Assembly: GCF_900111905.1 (NCBI RefSeq)
Contig: NZ_FOKM01000004.1
Span: forward strand, 186,001 to 250,000
DNA length: 64,000 nt
Direction: 5' to 3'
DNA from: Rhizobium sp. NFR07
GTDB taxonomy: Bacteria; Pseudomonadota; Alphaproteobacteria; Rhizobiales; Rhizobiaceae
A program made the translations under genes and the position numbers. Below are positions 50,134-58,749 of this stretch, one piece after another (the first letter of the stretch is position 1; each line of letters opens with the position of its first letter). The notes below the pieces were generated by a model. That model searched no databases, had not been told where the DNA came from, and saw only the letters and a program-made list of their open reading frames with translations.

Positions 50134-51036
50134 ATGACTTTCGCGGAAACGGATTTCGTGGAGTCGCAGGGCGACAGGAAGTATCGAACCAGCGAGCGTG
50201 TCGGCGGACTTGTCGACTGCTCATCGCTTCAGGTCGAGCTCCGCAGTTTCGATCCCGGCTGGCAGGTGGATCTGACGCTTGAATGCACCGAGGTTGCCGT
50301 GCTGCTTTCCGGGCGCTCGAAGATCAGGTGGGCCGAAGACGGTCATCGCCGGGAGGCGATCGCCCGGCCGGGTGTCGCATGGATATGCCCGGCGGGCGTG
50401 CATGAGAGCGGCGTCGAAATTGTCGGCACCATGCCGGAATCGCTGCATATCTTCCTGCCGCCGTCGCTGGTCGGCGAAAATGCGCTTTCCAATTTCGAGA
50501 TCGACCCCGCCAAGGTGCAGCTCGCCTATGCGGGCGGTGTCCCGGATCCCGTGGTGCTGCATATCGGCATGCTCTACCGCAGCCTGCTCAACCGGCCTCT
50601 GCAGCCGACCGACCGGCTGTTTCTCGATGGCATCCAGCAGGCGCTTGCCGCCCATCTGCTCGGTGCCTATACGGCCACGCGCTGGAAGAACCGTGTCACG
50701 AGATCGACGATCGATCCACGACGGCTGCAGCGCGTGCTCGATTTCATCGAGGCGCGTATCGATGCGGAGATATCGCTGGACGATCTTGCCGCCGAGGCCT
50801 GCCTCAGCCCGTTTCATTTTTCCCGTATGTTCCGGGAGGCGACCGGGCTTACCCCGCATCGCTATGTCACCGAGCGCCGCGTCGAGGCGGCACGGGAAAA
50901 GCTCGTGCTGAACCATTCCTCGCTGGTCGAGATCGCGCTCGATACGGGCTTCGGCTCGCAGGCCAATTTCATCCGCGTCTTCCGCAAGGCCACGGGTATG
51001 ACGCCCGGCCAGTATCGCACGCTCTATCGGCGCTGA
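50134..51036 (+). CDS. AraC-family transcriptional regulator
   Basis: A 300-residue regulator starting at ATG 50134 after GGGACGGA. The C-terminal HTH_18 (about 205-298) has two helix-turn-helix units: SLDDLAAEACLSPFHFSRMF near 218 and LVEIALDTGFGSQANFIRVF near 265, ending with the AraC signature KATGMTPGQYRTLYRR. The N-terminal 190 residues form a cupin-like effector part. It leads a plus-strand group (HbpS-like, SDR, NTF2-like) and probably activates it. Confidence 0.93.
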   Translation: MTFAETDFVESQGDRKYRTSERVGGLVDCSSLQVELRSFDPGWQVDLTLECTEVAVLLSGRSKIRWAEDGHRREAIARPGVAWICPAGVHESGVEIVGTMPESLHIFLPPSLVGENALSNFEIDPAKVQLAYAGGVPDPVVLHIGMLYRSLLNRPLQPTDRLFLDGIQQALAAHLLGAYTATRWKNRVTRSTIDPRRLQRVLDFIEARIDAEISLDDLAAEACLSPFHFSRMFREATGLTPHRYVTERRVEAAREKLVLNHSSLVEIALDTGFGSQANFIRVFRKATGMTPGQYRTLYRR

Positions 51037-51197
51037 ACGCGTTATCGTGACACGCCGGGCTCTCAATGCGCGACCAAAGCGCAAGATCTGCGCATCAGCG
51101 CGCAAGATGCGGAAATATCCGCCGAGCCGTGAAGCCTAAGCTGCCTCATCGAATTCGATCGCCTTTGTCGGGCGATCATCGGGGCAGGAGGCAGCGC

Positions 51198-51599
51198 ATG
51201 ATCAGCTCGGAGCAGGCCCGCAAAATCATCGCCGCCGGTGAGGACAGGGCCAGGCAGATCGGCGTTCCCGTCAATATCGCGGTGCTTGATGCCGGCGTTC
51301 ACCTCAAGTCCCTCCACAGAATGGATGATGCGCTTCTCGGCACGATCAGCATCGCCGTCGACAAAGCCCGCACGGCCGCTCTTTTCGGCATGCGCACGGA
51401 AGACGTCGGGGAATTCTGCAAGCCCGGCGGCACGTCGCCCGGGCTTGAACAGACCAATGGCGGCCTCGTCGTGTTCGCCGGCGGTATTCCGCTGCGCGAT
51501 GCGGGCGGCGTGCTGATCGGGGCCGTCGGGGTTTCCGGCGGTGCGGTCGCCCAGGATCTCGAGGTTGCGGAGGCCGCCGCCGCGGCGCTCGGCGGCTGA
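51198..51599 (+). CDS. GlcG/HbpS-family (DUF336) heme-binding-like protein
   Basis: A 133-residue protein starting at ATG 51198 (GGCAGGAGGCAGCGC). ISSEQARKIIAAGEDRARQI, NIAVLDAGVHLKSLHRMDDA near 35 and GGLVVFAGGIPLRDAGGVLI, then GAVGVSGGAVAQDLEVAEAA near 110 define the GlcG/HbpS fold, an octameric heme- or cobalamin-binding module often cytoplasmic in rhizobia. No signal peptide. Precise role unknown; members occur next to oxidoreductases, as here with the SDR 50 bases downstream. Confidence 0.9.
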   Translation: MISSEQARKIIAAGEDRARQIGVPVNIAVLDAGVHLKSLHRMDDALLGTISIAVDKARTAALFGMRTEDVGEFCKPGGTSPGLEQTNGGLVVFAGGIPLRDAGGVLIGAVGVSGGAVAQDLEVAEAAAAALGG

Positions 51600-51648
51600 C
51601 GAGGTCGGCTGCAACATTTTCATCACCGAATTGCGAAAGGAGAGCACG

Positions 51649-52455
51649 ATGTCTACCAGGACCATCCTCATTACCGGCGCAGGCTCCGGCTTCGGCGAAG
51701 CCGCCGCCATCGGCATGGCCAAGGCGGGGCACAACGTCATCGCCACCGCGCAGATATCCCCGCAGGTCGCGGCGCTGCGCAACAAGGCGGCCGATCTCGG
51801 CCTCAAGAACCTGCGCGTCGAGCGGCTCGATCTCGATGATCCCTATGACATCGCCTTTGCGCAATCCATCGACATCGACGTCCTGTGGAACAATGCAGGC
51901 ATGGGCGAGACGGGCCCCGTCAGCGAGATTCCGCTGGATCTCGTTCGCCGCAACTACGAGATCAATGTCTTCAAGCCGCTCGAGCTGACGCAGGGCTTCA
52001 TCAGGAAATGGGTCGCTGACGGCAAGAAGGCGAAGATCGTCTTCACCTCCTCGATGGGTGGCCTGTTCACGCCTGCGGGCTGGGGTACCTATGTCTCGAC
52101 GAAGCACGCACTGGAATCGATTGCCGAGGCGATCGCCCAGGAAGTCACGCCCTTCGGCATCAAGGTCCAGACGATCAACCCGGGCGCCTATCTCACCGGC
52201 TACAACGAGACGATGGCCGATGCCGCGTTCCGCTGGCTCGATGACAGCAGGAACTTCACCAAGCGGGCCGAGCTGCGGGCCACTTTCGATGCGCTTCTGG
52301 CGTCTCCCCAAGGCCATATGGACCCACAGGAAATGATCGACCGCATGATCGCGATCGTGCCGGCCGATGAAGGCAAGTATCGCAACGTCATGCCGAAGTC
52401 GGTCGAGGACATGCTCAAGCAGCACGAGATCGATGCTTGGGACGTCCGCATATGA
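51649..52455 (+). CDS. SDR-family oxidoreductase
   Basis: A 268-residue short-chain dehydrogenase. ILITGAGSGFGEAAAIGMAK is the TGxxxGxG nucleotide motif, VLWNNAGMGETGPV near 78 the NNAG motif, and the catalytic Ser and YxxxK appear in SSMGGLFTPAGWGTYVSTKH near 125. The Gly-Phe-Gly motif and the FADDP-like acceptor site are intact; substrate unknown. ATG 51649 follows AAAGGAGAG. Likely cotranscribed with the HbpS-like gene and the NTF2-like gene. Confidence 0.93.
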   Translation: MSTRTILITGAGSGFGEAAAIGMAKAGHNVIATAQISPQVAALRNKAADLGLKNLRVERLDLDDPYDIAFAQSIDIDVLWNNAGMGETGPVSEIPLDLVRRNYEINVFKPLELTQGFIRKWVADGKKAKIVFTSSMGGLFTPAGWGTYVSTKHALESIAEAIAQEVTPFGIKVQTINPGAYLTGYNETMADAAFRWLDDSRNFTKRAELRATFDALLASPQGHMDPQEMIDRMIAIVPADEGKYRNVMPKSVEDMLKQHEIDAWDVRI

Positions 52456-52523
52456 CCCTCGTTTTTTCCCCGCGGCGTCCCTTGCCGAACGTGGCGCAGT
52501 CAACGCATGTCCTGGAGGACGCC

Positions 52524-53072
52524 ATGCCCCTTATGACAAGTGCAAACGTCCGCAGCATGAGATCCCGGACCCGCCGTATCTTCAACGCGGCCCTGGGCAT
52601 TGCCGCCACAATACCGGCGATGGGCGTCGTGGAAGCCCGCGCCTCGTCCGAGACGCTGACGGAAACCGAAAGTCGCAACAAGGCGACCGTCGAGACAGCG
52701 TTTCAGGCATGGGCGGCCGGCACGGGCGGTCCTTTTGACCTCCTGGCGGACGATGCCCGCTGGACGATCGAAGGCTATTCGCTGGCATCGAAGACCTATT
52801 CCAGCCGCGAGGAATTGATGCGCGAGGTCATTCGCCCGTTCAATGCACGGATGAAGGAGCCGCTGAAGCCTTCGATCCGCCGCGTTTATGCCGATGGCGA
52901 TGGCGTGGTCGTGTTCTTCGACGCCCGTGGCATGGCTCGCGACGGGCAGCCCTATGTCAACACCTATGCGTGGTTCCTCGACATGCGCCATGACCGCATC
53001 GTTCGCGTCTCGGCCTTCTTCGATTCCATCGTGTTCAACGACCTCTGGACCCGCGTCTCGCCGGGACCCTGA
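52524..53072 (+). CDS. Exported NTF2/SnoaL-like protein
   Basis: A 182-residue protein; ATG 52524 follows CTGGAGGACGCC. The N-terminus SMRSRTRRIFNAALGIAATI is a positively charged Arg-rich signal with an Ala-Arg-Ala end near residue 40, so it is probably exported; the twin Arg (RTRR) does not fully match the Tat consensus. The rest is a SnoaL-like barrel: ETAFQAWAAGTGGPFDLLAD, ARWTIEGYSLASKTYSSREE and VFFDARGMARDGQPYVNTYA. Function unknown; could bind or isomerise a small metabolite of the upstream SDR. Confidence 0.88.
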   Translation: MPLMTSANVRSMRSRTRRIFNAALGIAATIPAMGVVEARASSETLTETESRNKATVETAFQAWAAGTGGPFDLLADDARWTIEGYSLASKTYSSREELMREVIRPFNARMKEPLKPSIRRVYADGDGVVVFFDARGMARDGQPYVNTYAWFLDMRHDRIVRVSAFFDSIVFNDLWTRVSPGP

Positions 53073-53213
53073 CACCCGTCTGGAACGGCTGGAAGGTGGC
53101 ATGCGGCCGGTTCACCTGAGGTGGTTGCATGCCATTTTGCTCTCGGCGCTTCGGACTTACGTCAGCATGGCCTGTGTGCTAGGGTGTACACACTTGAGCA
53201 CAGGAGCCGCAAG

Positions 53214-53483
53214 ATGTCTGCCAGCACAACCATGACAATCCGGGTTCGGCCTGACGTAAAGGAAAAGCTTGATCGGGTTGCTGAAGTTACAAAGCGCAGC
53301 AAATCGTTCCTGGCCGGTGAGGCGGTTGCAGCCTATGTCGATCGGGAACTCGAAATCATTGACGGGATCAAGCGCGGTATGGCGGATGCGACCGCTGGCC
53401 GCGTCCTGCCGCATGACAAGGCGATTGCCGGCATGCGTGAGGTTGTCGAGGCAGCAAGACGTAAAAAAGCATCGGAAGAATGA
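53214..53483 (+). CDS. Ribbon-helix-helix antitoxin (CopG/ParD-like)
   Basis: An 89-residue antitoxin starting at ATG 53214 (AGGAGCCGCAAG). The N-terminal RHH reads TTMTIRVRPDVKEKLDRVAE, then KSFLAGEAVAAYVDRE; the C-terminal part (about 50-89) is the helical toxin-neutralising tail. A GTGTACAC palindrome at 53184-53191 just upstream is a likely autoregulatory operator. Overlaps the toxin gene by 4 bases (ATGA). The 141-base gap after the NTF2-like gene carries this promoter. Confidence 0.92.
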   Translation: MSASTTMTIRVRPDVKEKLDRVAEVTKRSKSFLAGEAVAAYVDRELEIIDGIKRGMADATAGRVLPHDKAIAGMREVVEAARRKKASEE

Positions 53484-53785
53484 GGCCCGTCGTCTGGTCG
53501 GAAACTGCGCATCGCGATGCGCTCGAAGTTCTGCGTTATATCGCAGATGACAACCCCGCCGCAGCAGAAAGGATCGTCGATGCGATCGAACGATCGGGAG
53601 AGCAACTGGGAAAGGTTGCGACCGGTCGGCCGGGACGTGTTGCAGGTACGTACGAGAAGTCCCTCGATCGGCTTCCCTACATCATTGCCTATGAATTGCG
53701 GTCTATCGCGGGACGCGAAAGCATCGTCATTCTGCGCATTATCCACACGTCTCGCGAGTGGCTCGATGAGGAGTGGCCGGAATAG
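53480..53785 (+). CDS. ParE/RelE-superfamily toxin
   Basis: A 101-residue toxin of the ParE group. VVWSETAHRDALEVLRYIAD, AAAERIVDAIERSGEQLGKV, GRVAGTYEKSLDRLPYIIAY and SIVILRIIHTSREW follow the family layout, ending in the short beta strand and Trp-rich tail. ParE toxins inhibit DNA gyrase; some relatives cut mRNA, and the sequence does not settle which. Translationally coupled to the RHH antitoxin. Flanked by metabolic genes, no mobile element nearby. Confidence 0.92.
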   Translation: MRPVVWSETAHRDALEVLRYIADDNPAAAERIVDAIERSGEQLGKVATGRPGRVAGTYEKSLDRLPYIIAYELRSIAGRESIVILRIIHTSREWLDEEWPE

Positions 53786-53816
53786 ATCGGCAGATGGGCG
53801 ATCGTCCCGGCCGGTG

Positions 53817-54566
53817 TCAAACCTCGATCGTCGCCATCAGCGGCAGGTGATCCGAAGCGAGCCTCGCAAGGGGGGTGGATATGACTTCGGCGTCCATGAC
53901 CTTGATGCCCTTCGAGACAAAGACGTGGTCGATCTTGAGGAGAGGAAAGCGCGAGGGAAAGCTCGGTCTCAAGGTGCCGGCAATTGAGCGGCGTACATCT
54001 TCGAGCTTTCCGGCGATCCGCTTGTAGGGCGGGCTCGAAGGTATCGAGTTGAAGTCGCCGAGCAGGACTACGGGCTGGTCGGTGCAGCGGTCGTCTCCCA
54101 GCCATTCGGTGCCTAGAAGCGCATCCGCCTGGCGCATGCGGTCGATGCGGCGCAGGCCGAGATGGGTATTCAATACCTGCAGACGCACGTCTCCGACTTC
54201 CACCTCGATCCAAAGCGCCCCGCGCTGTTCGCCAACCGAAGGCAGCGGGCCGGCCTTCACCTGCTCTGCGGGCAGGGCGGTCAGGATCGCGTCGCCGTAG
54301 CGCTCCTCCTCAACATCGAGGGCTGCATGGAAATGGTGCTTCATCTTCAGGATTTCGGCGATCGCATGGGCCTGGTCTATCCCGCCGGTGCGCTTTCGTC
54401 CGACGTCGAGCTCCTGCAATCCGATGATGTCGGGTCTTGCCTCCGCGATCACCTCCGCGATGCGTTCCGGTGCCAGGCGCCGGTCGGTGCCGATGCAGCT
54501 GTGGACGTTATAGGTCAGGAGCTTGAGGCGGCGGGATGCCGGTGATTTGGCCGGGGAGGACTGCAT
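53817..54566 (-). CDS. Endonuclease/exonuclease/phosphatase family protein (YbhP-like)
   Basis: A 249-residue EEP-fold hydrolase. LKLLTYNVHSCIGTDRRLAP, IIGLQELDVGRKRTGGIDQA near 45 (metal Glu), VVLLGDFNSIPSSPPYK near 165 (Asp-Phe-Asn), LLKIDHVFVSKGI near 205 and SDHLPLMATIEV at the C-terminus (Asp-His) complete the metal and catalytic set. Next to YbhN- and ClsB-like genes, as in the E. coli ybhP-clsB-ybhN operon. No signal peptide. Divergent from the YbhN-like gene with a 61-base gap, so both may share control. Confidence 0.9.
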   Translation of the reverse strand: MQSSPAKSPASRRLKLLTYNVHSCIGTDRRLAPERIAEVIAEARPDIIGLQELDVGRKRTGGIDQAHAIAEILKMKHHFHAALDVEEERYGDAILTALPAEQVKAGPLPSVGEQRGALWIEVEVGDVRLQVLNTHLGLRRIDRMRQADALLGTEWLGDDRCTDQPVVLLGDFNSIPSSPPYKRIAGKLEDVRRSIAGTLRPSFPSRFPLLKIDHVFVSKGIKVMDAEVISTPLARLASDHLPLMATIEV

Positions 54567-54627
54567 AGGGCAGGGAACACGTTCGCCCGCCTTTTCGTTC
54601 CCTACCTAGAAGGCAATAGGAGCGAAG

Positions 54628-55563
54628 ATGATCGGCAGGAAGCATATCGTACAATTGGCCATCCTCGCCGCCGTCTGCATCGCTGCCTATCTCGTCTATC
54701 GGAGCCTCGGGCGTTATACCTATTACGAGATAGAGGAGGCGGTTCAGGCCATCCCCTTCACAAGCCTTCTCTCCGCGTTTGTCTTCGTGGCAGCCTCCTA
54801 TTTGTGCCTTACCTGTTTCGATGCGCTTGCCGTGCGGTATGTCGGCAAGCCGCTCGCCTATAGGCAAAGCGCGCTCGCTTCGTTCTCGGCGCTTTCCATC
54901 GGCCACAATGTCGGCATGGCGGCGCTGAGCAGCGGTGCCGTGCGCTACCGCTTCTATTCACGCTGGGGGCTGACCGGGTCGGATATCGCCAAGGTGATCG
55001 GTTTTTGCGGCGTGACCGTTGGGCTTGGACTGTCGGCGCTTGCCGCGCTGGTCCTGCTGCTCGATCTCGGGCCGGATACCGATCTCTTCGGCATCGATCA
55101 GGAAACCCGTATCGCGGCCGGCATTGCCTGCCTCGTCGTGCCGCTCGCCTATCTTGCGATCTGCCTTTTCGGCATCCCGATCCGGCTCGGCCGCTGGAGG
55201 CTCGATCCTCCGCGCCTGCCGCTTGCAGTAGCGCAGGTCCTCGTCGGCACGCTCAATTTCGCCTGCGTCGCCGCCTGCATCCACCAGCTTGTCGCCGTCT
55301 TCGGATCGATCACCTATTTCGAGGTCGCCGGTGCCTATGTCACGGCCAATGTCGCGTCGCTGATCAGCCACGTTCCGGGCGGCCTCGGGGTGCTGGAGGC
55401 GACCATGCTCAACATCCTGCCGGGAACGAGGATCATCGGCGCTCTGGTCGCCTTCCGGGTGCTTTATTTCTTCGTGCCGCTGATGATCGGCCTGCCGACA
55501 TTCCTGGCGAGCGAAGCCTATTACCGGCGCCGCTACCGCCTCTCAGAACACCCGATGGGCTGA
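54628..55563 (+). CDS. YbhN/UPF0104 (MprF flippase-domain-like) membrane protein
   Basis: A 311-residue polytopic protein of the lysylphosphatidylglycerol synthetase transmembrane-domain family. About eight helices; LSIGHNVGMAALSSGAVRYR near 90 and NVASLISHVPGGLGVLEATM near 250 are conserved segments. It lacks the C-terminal aminoacyltransferase domain of full MprF, so it is a stand-alone flippase-like YbhN. Such proteins are thought to move lipids in the inner membrane. It ends overlapping the convergent ClsB-like gene by 21 bases. Confidence 0.9.
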   Translation: MIGRKHIVQLAILAAVCIAAYLVYRSLGRYTYYEIEEAVQAIPFTSLLSAFVFVAASYLCLTCFDALAVRYVGKPLAYRQSALASFSALSIGHNVGMAALSSGAVRYRFYSRWGLTGSDIAKVIGFCGVTVGLGLSALAALVLLLDLGPDTDLFGIDQETRIAAGIACLVVPLAYLAICLFGIPIRLGRWRLDPPRLPLAVAQVLVGTLNFACVAACIHQLVAVFGSITYFEVAGAYVTANVASLISHVPGGLGVLEATMLNILPGTRIIGALVAFRVLYFFVPLMIGLPTFLASEAYYRRRYRLSEHPMG

Positions 55564-57051
55564 CAGGCGGGTCACGAGCCGGCGGATGCCAGCCTGTATC
55601 TGGGGCACGGGCCAGAAGGGCTGTTTCGGATCGACGATGCTCGTGCCGGGCAGGCTGTCCGTCTCGCCCTTTTCGACATCGACGTCGAAGGGTTTCAGGT
55701 GGCGGCCGTTGACGTTCAGCATCTCGATGGTGCGGATCAGCGATCCTGTCTCGGCAAAGCTGCGGCGCACCAGTTCAGGATCTGCCGCCAGATGCTCGGC
55801 GAGAAGATCGACGCGCAGTTCCGCAATCGCCTCACGACCCGCGGCCTCGTCCGTCTCCACCGCAAGGTCACATTCGGTATCGAGGCCTTCCGAACGGTTG
55901 TTGAGGTTGGATGAACCGACCCGGACGAAACGATCGTCGGAGATGATCAGCTTGGAATGGACGATGACTTCCTGTTCGCCGCCGTCTTCCGTCTGAGTCA
56001 CCGCATAGAAGACGCGCAGCCGGTCATAGCGATCGGCACGCTTCAGGCGACGGATCAGCCGGGTGCGGTTGTTGCCCATCATCAGCTTTTCGAGGAAGCC
56101 GTGGGATTCCCGGGTGACCAGCACGACGATCTCGGGGCCTTTCTGCTTGCGCAGACGTTTGGCCAGCGTTCTCGCGACGCCGAAGGAGGCGAGATACTGG
56201 GTCTCGATATAGAGATGACGCTCGGCGGCCTTCACCGCATCATGGGTAAGCCGGATCGCCTCGCGATGGCCCCGGCGGCCCTTCCATTTCCACGGCTCGG
56301 TGAGTGCGAGACCGGTCGAGCATCGTTCGAGCGCGGGCACGAGATCGGATGGCCAGGGGCTCGGGCCTGGCACCTCGACGCCCGCCAGTTCCTCGCCCGT
56401 CGCCTTCTTCCAGCGGCGCCGTGCGGTGTCGCCGATCAATCGCGCCGTGTCGCCGGTCACGATCGTCTGCATGTCATGGACAGGCCCATAGGGCGCGCCG
56501 TCCGGCGCAACACGCACCGGATTGACGGCCTTGTGCTCCCGGTCGTCCCAGCGCCGTGCGGTCAGGTCGATGCCGCCGAGGAAAGCGGTCTTGTCGTCGA
56601 TCGCCACCATCTTCTGGTGATGGCTCGCCCGCAAAGGATGGCGGAAGTCGAAGCGCAGCAGGATGCGCGGATGGTCCGCCCAATCCATCTTGCCGAACAT
56701 GCGGAAACTCTTGCCGGAATAGACCGGACCCATGCCCCAGACGAGAAGGCGCACTTCGAGTTCGGGCTTTTCGTCGACGAGGCGCCGCAGAAGCGCGCCG
56801 ATCGTTTCGGAACCTTCCTCGCGGGGACGCAGCCGGATATAGGGGTTAAAGTCCCAGCCGATGATGAAGATGGATTTCTCGGCCTGGCGCAGGACTTCGT
56901 CCAAACGGAGGAAATAGTCTTCGCCATCGATGAGAAAGGCGATGCGATCGGCCTTGGCGGAACGCCAGACGTTGCGGCCGGGTCGGATAACCCGTGCACG
57001 GTCGGTTCCAGCGTCAATCACGCTCGATTTGGAAAAACTGCTCACGTCCAC
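55543..57051 (-). CDS. PLD-superfamily cardiolipin synthase-like protein (ClsB-type)
   Basis: A 502-residue phosphatidyltransferase of the PLD superfamily. Two HKD motifs: HHQKMVAIDDKTAFLGGIDL near 145 and VHSKLIISDDRFVRVGSSNL near 370, each with H-x-K-x4-D and the GG/GSS-x-N follow-on. SIFIIGWDFNPYIRLRPREE near 58 opens the first domain. ClsB makes cardiolipin from phosphatidylglycerol and phosphatidylethanolamine. No N-terminal membrane helices, unlike ClsA. Overlaps the convergent YbhN-like gene by 21 bases; linked to the YbhP-like gene 1 kb away. Confidence 0.92.
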   Translation of the reverse strand: MDVSSFSKSSVIDAGTDRARVIRPGRNVWRSAKADRIAFLIDGEDYFLRLDEVLRQAEKSIFIIGWDFNPYIRLRPREEGSETIGALLRRLVDEKPELEVRLLVWGMGPVYSGKSFRMFGKMDWADHPRILLRFDFRHPLRASHHQKMVAIDDKTAFLGGIDLTARRWDDREHKAVNPVRVAPDGAPYGPVHDMQTIVTGDTARLIGDTARRRWKKATGEELAGVEVPGPSPWPSDLVPALERCSTGLALTEPWKWKGRRGHREAIRLTHDAVKAAERHLYIETQYLASFGVARTLAKRLRKQKGPEIVVLVTRESHGFLEKLMMGNNRTRLIRRLKRADRYDRLRVFYAVTQTEDGGEQEVIVHSKLIISDDRFVRVGSSNLNNRSEGLDTECDLAVETDEAAGREAIAELRVDLLAEHLAADPELVRRSFAETGSLIRTIEMLNVNGRHLKPFDVDVEKGETDSLPGTSIVDPKQPFWPVPQIQAGIRRLVTRLSAHRVF

Positions 57052-57137
57052 CTAACCCACCTCGTCACTGCGGACGGATGAACGTCGGGATCGCGGGTTT
57101 GGTTCCCGCGGCAAGGGATCACGGGCATGGGTATGTT

Positions 57138-57371
57138 TCAACTGTGACCGTGTTCGAGGGGCACGCCGAGCGTAGTCTGCGTCGGCGAAAGATAAGTGTC
57201 GTCGACCAGCTCCATCGCGACGAAGACCACCACCAGGATACCTCCCGCGGCAACCAGCAGTTTCCAGAGGCCCGGCTTGATTTCATCCTTCTGCGGCTTG
57301 GCGGCGACCAGTGGGTTTTCCGTTCTCTCGTCCTCAGTGCCGTCTTCCGTGACCTGTATCGGGGATGTCAT
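57138..57371 (-). CDS. Small single-helix membrane protein, unknown
   Basis: A 77-residue protein starting at ATG 57371 (AGAGAACGGAC). An acidic, hydrophilic N-terminus (about 1-40) is followed by one hydrophobic segment (LWKLLVAAGGILVVVFVAME) and a short periplasmic-like tail (LSPTQTTLGVPLEHGHS). I do not recognise the family; many rhizobia encode such single-pass proteins near stress genes. Distinct from its neighbours by its length and composition. Confidence 0.65.
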   Translation of the reverse strand: MTSPIQVTEDGTEDERTENPLVAAKPQKDEIKPGLWKLLVAAGGILVVVFVAMELVDDTYLSPTQTTLGVPLEHGHS

Positions 57372-57444
57372 GTCCGTTCTCTTTTCCGGTACGCCCCGCT
57401 TTCGGGTAGGCCTGCCACCGCGTGGAGTTCCTATGCGGCTGGCC

Positions 57445-57618
57445 CTAGGCATTTCCGGGCGGCATGTAAACCGGCGGGTTGTTCGTTTCATCCGGGTTCG
57501 GCAGCGGTGCCTCGTCCGGCAGGCGGTCTGGTTCCGGCTCGTCGATCGGCGGATCGGGCGTCCAGATCGGGGCCGGCATCGGCGGCTGTTCGCTTGGTTC
57601 GCGAGGATCTGGGGTCAT
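57445..57618 (-). CDS. Small proline-rich protein, unknown
   Basis: A 57-residue protein starting at ATG 57618, chosen because GGAGATTTCG precedes it. The sequence is almost entirely Pro, Asp, Glu and Asn (MTPDPREPSEQPPMPAPIWT at the start, NPPVYMPPGNA at the end), so it is certainly disordered. Possible roles are extension-like wall or envelope stiffening, or interaction peptide; nothing decides. It ends 73 bases before the single-helix gene on the same strand. Confidence 0.6.
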   Translation of the reverse strand: MTPDPREPSEQPPMPAPIWTPDPPIDEPEPDRLPDEAPLPNPDETNNPPVYMPPGNA

Positions 57619-57797
57619 CGAAATCTCCATTCTCATATGTCGACAACCGTCGGCCTGCTTGAAGGTTCCCTTGTTTTTCGTCCCGCTTCGGCAAGCGCGG
57701 CGATGGAGTGGACGCGGAACTTCTTCTCAAGGTCGCGGGTTCCCATGTGGCCTTTGTCGACCCGTGCGCTAACTTCAACCGACGGGAGGAAAGCCGG

Positions 57798-58304
57798 ATG
57801 ACCCATGCCAAGGACAATTTTATCGCATGGCTGAAAAGTGCCCATGCGATGGAAGAACAGTCGAGTGCGATGCTGATGGCGCAGACGCGGAGACTGGAAA
57901 ACTATCCCGATCTCAAGGCGCGGATGATGCACCATCTGGAAGAGACCAGGGTTCATGCGGCCGATCTGCAGGAGCTTCTCAACCGGCTGTCAGGCGCGCC
58001 TTCGCCCCTCAAGGATATCGCAGGCCGGATCGCCGCCACCGTTCATGGCATTCCCGGGATGCTGGTGAGCGACGAGGTCGTCAAGTCCGCCGCTGATGCC
58101 TATGCGTTCGAGCATCTGGAAATCGCCACCTATCGCACGCTCCTCACTGCCGCCGACGAGCTGGGGGAAGACGAGGCCTCGGCCGTGTTGGAGCGCATAC
58201 TTGGCGAGGAAATAGCCATGGCATCCTGGCTGGAGGAAAATCTCGATCCGATTGCCCGCATCTTCCTGATGCGTGACGAGCGTGATCTTCAAGCCAAGCG
58301 GTGA
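57798..58304 (+). CDS. DUF892 ferritin-like protein (YciF-type)
   Basis: A 168-residue four-helix protein starting at ATG 57798 (GGGAGGAAAGCCGG). DNFIAWLKSAHAMEEQSSAM, LKARMMHHLEETRVHAADLQ near 42, DAYAFEHLEIATYRTLLTAA near 100 and ILGEEIAMASWLEENLDPIA near 135 carry the Glu and His residues that bind di-iron in the DUF892/YciF family. These are stress-induced. It sits among small proteins of unknown function that may belong to the same response. Confidence 0.88.
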   Translation: MTHAKDNFIAWLKSAHAMEEQSSAMLMAQTRRLENYPDLKARMMHHLEETRVHAADLQELLNRLSGAPSPLKDIAGRIAATVHGIPGMLVSDEVVKSAADAYAFEHLEIATYRTLLTAADELGEDEASAVLERILGEEIAMASWLEENLDPIARIFLMRDERDLQAKR

Positions 58305-58334
58305 GCCGTTAATGTGGGTTAGGCGCGTCGGCGA

Positions 58335-58547
58335 CTAGCCGAGAAAACCGTTGCCGTCGAAATGCCGGTGCAGGCCCGCTTCGTCTGTGACGCCGCGCTG
58401 ATAGAGCTGAATCATCTCGGCGGCGAGTTCCGTCGCGGCAGCACTGCCGCTCGCCACACCACGCTCCGCGCGCAGATCGTCATAGATGCGCTTGAGGAAC
58501 GCCAGCTCGTTTGGTTCGAATGTATTGCTTATGGCTGCCGGATTCAT
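58335..58547 (-). CDS. Small protein, unknown function
   Basis: A 70-residue protein with a strong site (GGAGGCAGAAA then ATG at 58547). The sequence is amphipathic helical: FEPNELAFLKRIYDDLRAER near residue 10, then ASGSAAATELAAEMIQLYQR, ending HRHFDGNGFLG. No known domain that I recognise; the helix pattern suits a small regulator or adaptor. It converges with the DUF892 gene, 30 bases apart. The 202-base gap to the glycoside hydrolase gene downstream shows nothing assignable. Confidence 0.65.
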   Translation of the reverse strand: MNPAAISNTFEPNELAFLKRIYDDLRAERGVASGSAAATELAAEMIQLYQRGVTDEAGLHRHFDGNGFLG

Positions 58548-58749
58548 TTTCTGCCTCCATCATGGGGGCGAAAGAGCGTCTGGTCTTTCGATCGCCGGTA
58601 CCCTGTCCCTTAGCCTGCGATGGGGAAGAGCCTACTATCTTCCGCCGCTGTTGCAAGCGGCGGCTCATTAAATTGCGGTAAGGAATCGGTGATTGGAGCG
58701 TCAACCGATAGGCGCATCGATTGCGGCTGAACTCCTAGGCCTCAGGGCT

